Shown piece by piece: positions 53,525 through 59,479 of a stretch of 59,479 bases of DNA. Position 1 is the first letter of the stretch; every line of letters starts with the position of its first letter. The stretch lies in contig CALXNU010000004.1 in NCBI GenBank assembly GCA_944389835.1, forward strand, positions 1-59,479, given 5' to 3'. The notes beneath the pieces are model-generated. The model saw only the letters and a list, made by a program, of their open reading frames with translations. It was not told the origin of the DNA and searched no databases. The translations under genes and the position numbers were made by a program. The stretch is from an uncultured Succinivibrionaceae bacterium. GTDB taxonomy: Bacteria > Pseudomonadota > Gammaproteobacteria > Enterobacterales > Succinivibrionaceae.

Positions 53525-55261
53525 TTACATTTGCTCCATGACATTAATGCCAAGCAAAGCTAGACCTTGTTTTAAAACTCTAGAGGTGAGTGAGCATAAA
53601 GCTAAACGGCTTCTCTTAATCTCTTCATCAACACCTTCTTTTAAGACTGGGCAGGCTTCATAGAAGCGCATAAATAGACCAGATAACTCAAAAAGATAAG
53701 TGCAAAGAAGATGCGGCATTGCCTTGCTGGCTACTTGATTTATTACCTCAGGGAAAGCTAAAAGCTTAGTTGCTAAATCATTTTCAGCTTCTTCATTTAA
53801 AATGAAGTTACCTAAAGTTAAATCAGTCTTTCTTTGAATAGATCTAATTCTTGAATAGGCATATTGCAAATAAGGAGCAGTATTACCTTCAAAAGAGAGC
53901 ATGAGATCCCAATCAAAGATATAGTCTGTGTTTCTGTTTTTAGACAGATCTGCATACTTTACGGCACCGATAGCAATATTATGGATGACAGCCTTTTTAG
54001 CCTCATCATCTAAAGTACAATTACGCTCTTCAAGCAATTTGCCAACTCTAAGTTCAGCTTCATCTAATAAGTCTTTAAGCTTAACTGTACCACCTGATCT
54101 TGTTTTATAAGGCTTACCATCTTTACCTAACATCATACCAAAGGCATCATGCTCGATTTCAATGGAGTCATCTGCATATCCTGCCATACGCGCAATAGTC
54201 CAGGCAGCATCAAGATGTTGATGTTGTCTTGAATCAATAAAGTACATTAGGCGATTGGCGTGTAAGTTTTGTACGCGATATTTAACGCAGGCAATATCTG
54301 TGGTGGTATAGAGGTAACCGCCATCTTGTTTGCGCACAATTTCGCCATAAGGTTTGCCATCTTTATTTTTATACTTATCAAGATAGACAACAATTGCTCC
54401 TTGATCCTCAACTGCAATTCCTTTGGCAATTAAATCATCTACAATTTGTGGGAGCATATCGTTATATAAAGATTCACCCATAATATCTTTAGAACTTAAG
54501 GTGACATCTAAGCGGTCATAGATCTTTTGATTTTGATCCATGGTCATTTTAACGAGTTTTTTCCACATGCTAAGGCAATACTTATCGCCACCTTGTAATA
54601 GGACAACATAATGGCGAGCTTTTACAGCAAACTCTTGATCTTCATCATAGCAAGCTTTAGCTTCACGATAGAAAGCCTCAAAATCACTTAAATCAAGGCC
54701 TTGACCTGCTTCGTTTTCTTTTTTCTCAAGATAGGCTATAAGCATACCAAATTGAGTACCCCAGTCTCCAACATGGTTGGCTCTTATAACTTTATGGCCT
54801 AAAAATTCAAGGACTCTTACACAGGCATCACCAATTACTGTGGAGCGAATATGGTGGACAGCCATTTCTTTGGCCACATTAGGAGCTGAGTAGTCAACGA
54901 CTATGGTATCTGCCTTTTCAACCGTTTTAACTCCTAAACGTTCGTCATCTGCCATTGCTTGTAAAGAAGAGGTGAGGAAGTTATCACTTATAAAGAAGTT
55001 AATAAAACCAGGACCTGCAATCTCAGTTTTTGCAATAAAGGCACTCTCATCTAAATTATCCACAAGCATTTGGGCAATTTCGCGTGGATTTTTATGAAGA
55101 ACCTTAGTTAACATCATCGCAAGATTAGTAGCAAAGTCTCCATGACTTTTATCTTTAGTGCGATCAAGTCGGATATTCTCTGCAATATTTTCTGGAATAT
55201 CATAGTTTAAAGAAAGCTTTGCTAGGCTTTTTTGAAGAAGTTCTTGGATATGGTTTTTCAT
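53525..55261 (-). CDS. argS: Arginine-tRNA ligase
   Basis: A class Ia synthetase of 578 residues from the ATG at 55261 (E. coli 577); the longer frame from TTG 55279 lacks support. The N-terminal Add1 domain, NVAKEM...[29 protein letters not shown], the KMSKS-equivalent loop [16 protein letters not shown] and the anticodon-domain signature [12 protein letters not shown] all match. The HIGH motif, HVGH in E. coli, reads AVHH here (54851-54862): the first His and the Gly are both changed. The rest of the enzyme looks conserved and functional. It lies 80 bp before ftsN. Confidence 0.95.
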   Translation of the reverse strand: MKNHIQELLQKSLAKLSLNYDIPENIAENIRLDRTKDKSHGDFATNLAMMLTKVLHKNPREIAQMLVDNLDESAFIAKTEIAGPGFINFFISDNFLTSSLQAMADDERLGVKTVEKADTIVVDYSAPNVAKEMAVHHIRSTVIGDACVRVLEFLGHKVIRANHVGDWGTQFGMLIAYLEKKENEAGQGLDLSDFEAFYREAKACYDEDQEFAVKARHYVVLLQGGDKYCLSMWKKLVKMTMDQNQKIYDRLDVTLSSKDIMGESLYNDMLPQIVDDLIAKGIAVEDQGAIVVYLDKYKNKDGKPYGEIVRKQDGGYLYTTTDIACVKYRVQNLHANRLMYFIDSRQHQHLDAAWTIARMAGYADDSIEIEHDAFGMMLGKDGKPYKTRSGGTVKLKDLLDEAELRVGKLLEERNCTLDDEAKKAVIHNIAIGAVKYADLSKNRNTDYIFDWDLMLSFEGNTAPYLQYAYSRIRSIQRKTDLTLGNFILNEEAENDLATKLLAFPEVINQVASKAMPHLLCTYLFELSGLFMRFYEACPVLKEGVDEEIKRSRLALCSLTSRVLKQGLALLGINVMEQM

Positions 55262-55405
55262 AGAAAAAAAAGATCTCAAATATGAGGACTGTCCCTAAAA
55301 ATATCGAATAAAACTTACTTAGCATACCATAAAAGCAGTATGCTAAAGCGTTTTTTCTTAATTCTTAAGCGTAGAAGTTAATTTACTAGAATGTGCTAAG
55401 TTCCT

Positions 55406-56155
55406 TTACTTTCTAAGGGCAGTATAAGGATCAAAAGGTTTACTAAAAGCTTTTGCTCTATCAGATGTTGACCAACCGCTTGAACCTTCAAAATAGTAAA
55501 GATTAAAATGATCAAGATAGATGCCGTCTGGAACTTTAAAGAGTTCTTTTAGTACCTTGGAGTTTTCAACCCATTGCGGAATACTCTTTAATTTATAGCT
55601 ATAACATACTTTTGAACGCTTAAAACCTAAGCCATCAGAGGTTGCAGAATCTCGAACCGTGGTACTTCCTAAATACTCATCAAAAACCCATTCCCCAACA
55701 TCAACTTTCATTGTAGGTTTTTTGCCAAATAGCTTTTCACCTCTTTTAGTTAAACTATAGGTAGTGACTTGCTCTTTGTTTTGTAAAGTGCTTGGAGTTG
55801 AGGTCACAAAACCAAGACGTACCATCTCATTTAAGGCGGTGATAAGTTCTGGCTCTTGAGTTTTTTCTCTTTTTGAGATTCTATCTAAAACATCTTTATT
55901 AGCTGTGACGACTATAGGAAAGCCTTGTGGGATCTTTCCGTCAGGAAAAAGCATGCCATCTGAGAGAGTGTTAAAATCTAAGTCATAGTGACCACGATTT
56001 GAACTTTTAGCTTTTTCTTCGTCAAAATTACTATGCGCAATTTGTGCAAAGTTTTCCGCAGTTGCTGCATGCCGATCAGTGCCGCAAGAGGCGGATAGCA
56101 TTAAAGCTGACAAAGTCAGCGCTACCCACAGTAGGGTGTGCTGTCTTGCTTTCAT
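55406..56155 (-). CDS. Hypothetical lipoprotein
   Basis: A 249-residue protein with a lipoprotein signal peptide (basic start, hydrophobic LLWVALTLSALML and lipobox LSASC) that should be processed by Lgt/LspA. The mature part includes a helical segment (LITALNEMVRLGFVT...YSLTKRGEKLF) that resembles a winged-helix wing pair, and a C-terminal beta-rich part. AGGGG lies 6 bp before the second ATG at 56155, preferred over the one at 56161. I do not recognise the family. It is monocistronic. Confidence 0.8.
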   Translation of the reverse strand: MKARQHTLLWVALTLSALMLSASCGTDRHAATAENFAQIAHSNFDEEKAKSSNRGHYDLDFNTLSDGMLFPDGKIPQGFPIVVTANKDVLDRISKREKTQEPELITALNEMVRLGFVTSTPSTLQNKEQVTTYSLTKRGEKLFGKKPTMKVDVGEWVFDEYLGSTTVRDSATSDGLGFKRSKVCYSYKLKSIPQWVENSKVLKELFKVPDGIYLDHFNLYYFEGSSGWSTSDRAKAFSKPFDPYTALRK

Positions 56156-56161
56156 GATCAT

Positions 56162-56514
56162 TCCCCTCTAGCAAATTGTTATAAATATTCTTTCTGTCTA
56201 GGATTTCATTATATTCCTTAAAGTTATTTAGGTTAAGTTAATAAAATATTTAATATGTGCATTGTGTGAAAGTGCACGTGCAATAGTTGCATAAAAAAGC
56301 ACAGAGCAAATAAATGAAAAAATTATTTTCTTAATTTTATTCAAATGCTTATTTATATAAGTACATCAAATGTGCTTTTTTACCGTTAAATTAGTTACAA
56401 GTTTTTTACGAAAAATTTGCATCTAATAAAAAAAATCAAATTATAAAATTGTGTATTAGATCGCACTATTTTAGACAGTTTTATAGTACAAATACTGAAA
56501 TTTGACTTTATGTT
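56162..56514. other. AT-rich intergenic region between the lipoprotein gene and priA
   Basis: A 353-bp region without a gene. It contains the 10-bp palindrome TGCACGTGCA at 56273-56282, flanked by TGTGCATTGTGTGAAAG and TTGCAT, which could be a regulator site for the minus-strand lipoprotein gene. The remainder is AT-rich with no clear terminator for priA. Confidence 0.45.
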
Positions 56515-58800
56515 TTAGGTCATGATTAAAGGATCAACATCAATAGCAAATCTAACCTTAGGTGGGATCTGCAATTGCGTGACAATTAAAACTATTTTAT
56601 CAAGATAGGCTTTTCTGTCTTGTAGGCTGTGACAGGTAATGACTACATGAAAGTAATGACGATTTTGTCTTTTTTCTATTTTATCTGGTAAAACAGGTGT
56701 CGCCTCAACAGTTAAAGCTTCAGGTAATTGATTGATCTTTGTCATAATCTCTAGCAAAAAGAGATGGGCTTTTTCGCGATCTTCACTATTGGTGCTAATT
56801 GATGCTTGATAGGTAAAAGGCGGTAGATGTAGTTGTTCACGCATATTAATTAAAAGATGCGCGATCTCCATATAAGAGCGTCTTTCCTCAATTAGACCGT
56901 AAATTAAAAAGTTTTCTGGATGATGGCTTTGAATAATAACTTTACCTTGTTTTAAAGCCCGACCCGCTCGACCTGCAACTTGAGTAATTAATTGCGCAGT
57001 AAACTCTAAAGAGCGAAAGTCATCAGAGAACAGTCCTGCATCTATATCTAAGATCCCAACCAAGGTTACATCAGGGAAGTCATGGCCTTTTGCGAGCATT
57101 TGTGTTCCAACTATAATGCAAGTTTTACCACTTCTGATGCGGTTTATTTTAGCTTCAAGATCTTCGCGATTTTTAACTGTATCACGATCGATTCTCTCAA
57201 CTGTTACATCAGGATAGCGATTGTGTAAAAACTCTTCGACCTGTTCAGTGCCAAAACCTGTTTCTAAAAGTTCATTGCAATTGCACTCAGGACAAATGCG
57301 AGGTAGGTTTTCTCTATGATCGCAAATATGACAGATTAAGGCATTTTCTTGCCGATGCACAGTCATGACATTATCACAGTGTGGACAAGTAAAGATTTTT
57401 CCACAACGGTGACAAAACAAATGTCTAGAGTAACCTCTACGGTTTAAAAAAAGTAAGACTTGATTGCCTTTTACGGTTTCCTCGCCGATAGCATTTTCAA
57501 GAGTGGTACCAATACCACAATTCATGCCGTGGCTCATAGGCTCTAGAGTTAAATTTATAAGCTCAAAGTTTGGAAGAGAGGCTCCTCCTGCACGATTTAT
57601 AAGATCAAGACGCTCATAAATTCCAAGATCGGCATTATGAATAGTTTCAAGACAAGGAGTTGCAGAACCTAAAACAATTGGACAATTACAAAGTTGAGCC
57701 CGTTTAATAGCAAGGGTGCGGGCGTGGTAGCGTAAATTATCGGTTTGTTTAAAGGAGCTGTCATGTTCCTCATCTAGGATAATTAAACCTAAATTTGGGA
57801 TTGGCGTAAAAAGTGCGGATCTAGTGCCCACAAGAACTCCGCCTTTACCAAACTTCATGGCAAGATATGCTTCAAAGCGTTCTTTATCGCTTAAAGCAGA
57901 GTGCATGGAGATTACTGGCACATTAAAGCGCTTTTGAAAGCGCTCAAAGGTTTGAGGGGTCAAAGCAATTTCTGGAATTAAAACTAAAACTGCTTTACCT
58001 TTTTTAAGAATATTGGCAATGACGTTAAGATAAACTTCAGTTTTGCCAGATCCGGTAATGCCATTTAAAAGAAAAGTTTTAAACTCAAGTATGGAGCTTA
58101 TAGTATCTACAGCAATTTGTTGTTCAGCATTTAAAATAGGTCCTGAAGTTTTGATAATTTCTAATGTATCAAGTTTTTCAGACCAATTCAGCTCCCCTAG
58201 ATCGCTTTTTACTTTCTTAGCAATACCTTTTTCAATTAATGCATTAATAATGGGGGTGCCAATGCCACGATCTTTAATGGCGCTAATAGGCATGGCACCT
58301 TGAGCTTTATTTTCAGTTAGGATCTCTATAAGTTTTAATTGTAAGGGGGCTCTAAGTTTGCCTTTTTCTTTATAGCTTGCAATAAGAGTAGGGGCTTTTT
58401 CAGTAAGAGTGAGTCCTTCAATCTTAGGTAAGGCACATTCCTTACCTTCGCGTAAAGCTAGAGGTAGAGCGGCGAAAAAACATTGTCCTATAGGATAGTG
58501 ACAATATTCTGAGGCAAACATAATCGTTTTAAAAATATCCTCTCCAAAAGGACATTCTTCATCAATTAAGGTTGCCTCATTTAAGCTTGCAACTTGAGTA
58601 AACGAATGATCTTTAAAAGCGGTAATAATACCAAGGCTTGTGGCACCTTTTTTGGTTATTTGATGTTGAGAAAAGGGCACTAATACTCTAGAGCCAATCA
58701 GTTTTTCAGGATCGTGGTGTTTTTTTAAGTTTAATCGATAGTCATAAGTTGTAAAAATAGGACGGTTTACGAGTGCAACACTGACAATGCTGACAGACAT
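56515..58800 (-). CDS. priA: Primosomal replication helicase PriA
   Basis: A 761-residue superfamily II helicase that restarts replication at stalled forks. The N-terminal 3' DNA-binding domain is followed by Walker A GITGSGKTEVYLNV, DEEH box ILDEEHDSSFKQ, and the zinc-binding Cys cluster CHRCGKIFTCPHCD...CHICDHRENLPRICPEC. Then come GTEQVEEFLHNRYP, GTQMLAKGHDFPDVTLVG and QVAGRAGR. A TTG at 58818 opens the frame earlier, but AGGAGG precedes the ATG at 58800 (MSVSIVSVALV), which matches the family. With recG in the same window, both main fork-restart helicases are origin-proximal here. Confidence 0.96.
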   Translation of the reverse strand: MSVSIVSVALVNRPIFTTYDYRLNLKKHHDPEKLIGSRVLVPFSQHQITKKGATSLGIITAFKDHSFTQVASLNEATLIDEECPFGEDIFKTIMFASEYCHYPIGQCFFAALPLALREGKECALPKIEGLTLTEKAPTLIASYKEKGKLRAPLQLKLIEILTENKAQGAMPISAIKDRGIGTPIINALIEKGIAKKVKSDLGELNWSEKLDTLEIIKTSGPILNAEQQIAVDTISSILEFKTFLLNGITGSGKTEVYLNVIANILKKGKAVLVLIPEIALTPQTFERFQKRFNVPVISMHSALSDKERFEAYLAMKFGKGGVLVGTRSALFTPIPNLGLIILDEEHDSSFKQTDNLRYHARTLAIKRAQLCNCPIVLGSATPCLETIHNADLGIYERLDLINRAGGASLPNFELINLTLEPMSHGMNCGIGTTLENAIGEETVKGNQVLLFLNRRGYSRHLFCHRCGKIFTCPHCDNVMTVHRQENALICHICDHRENLPRICPECNCNELLETGFGTEQVEEFLHNRYPDVTVERIDRDTVKNREDLEAKINRIRSGKTCIIVGTQMLAKGHDFPDVTLVGILDIDAGLFSDDFRSLEFTAQLITQVAGRAGRALKQGKVIIQSHHPENFLIYGLIEERRSYMEIAHLLINMREQLHLPPFTYQASISTNSEDREKAHLFLLEIMTKINQLPEALTVEATPVLPDKIEKRQNRHYFHVVITCHSLQDRKAYLDKIVLIVTQLQIPPKVRFAIDVDPLIMT

Positions 58801-58951
58801 ATAACCTCCTTTTGACAATTTTTAGCTAACAAATATGCTTAAATTTATTGTAGCAGTGAAATTTGGTTTCTAAAAGTAAAAATTCCTTTTTGATACAAAC
58901 AATAGTATTTTGATTAGCTTATAGGACTTAGCATGTTTCTTAAGTCAAAAT

Positions 58952-58978
58952 AAAGCCCCGCATAAGTCGGGGCTTAGA
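58952..58978 (-). terminator. Terminator of the terC-like gene
   Basis: The 8-bp stem AAGCCCCG/CGGGGCTT with loop CATAAGT is followed on the minus strand by TTATTTT. It lies 38 bp beyond the terC-like stop codon. Confidence 0.85.
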
Positions 58979-59011
58979 ACTACTTTAGGAACATGCGTAT
59001 GCAATGTTTTT

Positions 59012-59479
59012 TTATTTCTTTTTCGGGAAGACTAAGCTTGAGCTAACGCCTAAGCCTAAAATAACGGCGATGATAATAAGCGAGGTGTAAACGCTAATAT
59101 CGTAGCCGACACCAAATAAGTGTAAGGAAGCGCCTAAGGCTAACTTAATAGCGATAAAGAAGAGTAAAACAATTACCGCTTTTTCAAGGTGGACCAAATA
59201 TTGTCTTAAGGCATCAAGCACGAAGTACATTGAGCGCAAGCCTAAGACTGCGAAGATCATCGCTGAATAGACGATAAGTGGCTCACGGCTAATGGCGATC
59301 ACAGCTGGCACGGAGTCAAAGGCGAACATCACGTCAGTAGTCTCGATGACTGCAAGGCATAAAAAGAGCGGCGTGGCGAAGATAGGTCCTGAGCGCTTTA
59401 ACACTAGTAGCCTGTAATAATTAATTTTTCACTTGATGTATGGTGATACAATGAAGGGGCAGTAAATGATTTTGCTAAG
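59012..59479 (-). pseudogene. TerC/Alx-family membrane protein, C-terminal part, with in-frame TGA
   Basis: Residues after GTG 59404 read as the C-terminal half of a TerC-family membrane protein: ATPLFLCLAVIETTDVMFAF, DSVPAVIAI, FAVLGLRSMYFVLDAL and two more helices. The family is implicated in metal (Mn) export and tellurite resistance. Upstream, the same frame continues as LSKIIYCPFIVSPYIK, then TGA at 59429-59431, then KINYYRLLVLKRSGP. This resembles the family's inter-helix loop, so the stop appears to interrupt one gene. It may be a nonsense pseudogene, a sequencing error or a short remnant. The N-terminal half is outside the window. Confidence 0.65.

Overview
The window comes from a low-GC gammaproteobacterial chromosome. 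Proteobacterial marker genes (ntrBC, glnA with an adenylylation site, spoT-rpoZ, zapB, ftsN-hslVU, pssA, glmUS) and a DUF3334 gene typical of Vibrio/Shewanella relatives support this. The AT-rich, fermentative-looking content (feoAB, PTS EIIA domain, no respiratory genes) suggests an Aeromonadales/Succinivibrionaceae-type anaerobe, but the family is an inference. Many of these genes (glyQS, tusA, spoT-rpoZ-gmk, engB, ntrBC/glnA/typA, glmUS, hslVU-ftsN-argS-priA) lie on the origin-proximal part of the chromosome in E. coli and Vibrio, so the window is probably near oriC.

Layout. 1-74 is the 3' end (domains V and VI) of a group II intron. 75-4129 is a gene-free, strongly AT-rich stretch with twelve copies (nine matching the consensus, three degenerate) of the 16-bp palindrome TGTTTCACGTGAAACA between 374 and 2787. 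This is the ParB/Spo0J centromere site parS, so the stretch looks like a dense chromosomal centromere array. 4130-7648 holds glyQS, tusA and a tRNA-Thr. 7943-9742 is an AAA+ ATPase of accessory type, followed by ompA. 11222-17999 is a minus-strand block: a COG0523 GTPase, a lysophospholipase-like hydrolase, spoT, rpoZ, gmk, engB and DUF3334. 18135-25248 is the nitrogen region: ntrC-ntrB, bioD and typA on minus, and divergent glnA. 25369-38538 holds yihY, an asmA-like gene, recG, mdtG-like, pssA, an M24 aminopeptidase, prlC and a TauE-type permease. 38596-42523 holds a metallophosphoesterase, a ModA-like binding protein and a GPH-permease/PTS-EIIA fusion. 42659-50515 holds lgt-glmU-glmS, two plus-strand genes including a phosphopantetheinyl transferase, and feoA-feoB with a Cys-rich partner. 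50622-58800 holds zapB, hslVU, ftsN, argS, a lipoprotein and priA. The window ends in a TerC-family gene interrupted by an in-frame TGA.

Most notable points: (1) the parS array; (2) an NtrC whose receiver and DNA-binding domains are conserved but whose AAA+ domain has lost the Walker A lysine, Walker B aspartate, an arginine finger and the GAFTGA loop, next to a glnA promoter with an NtrC-like site about 61 bp upstream of a predicted start; (3) a GPH sugar permease fused to a fructose/mannitol-type EIIA and coupled to a ModA-like protein; (4) an ArgRS whose HIGH motif reads AVHH.

All calls were made by reading the sequence and comparing it with remembered family features. No searches were run.
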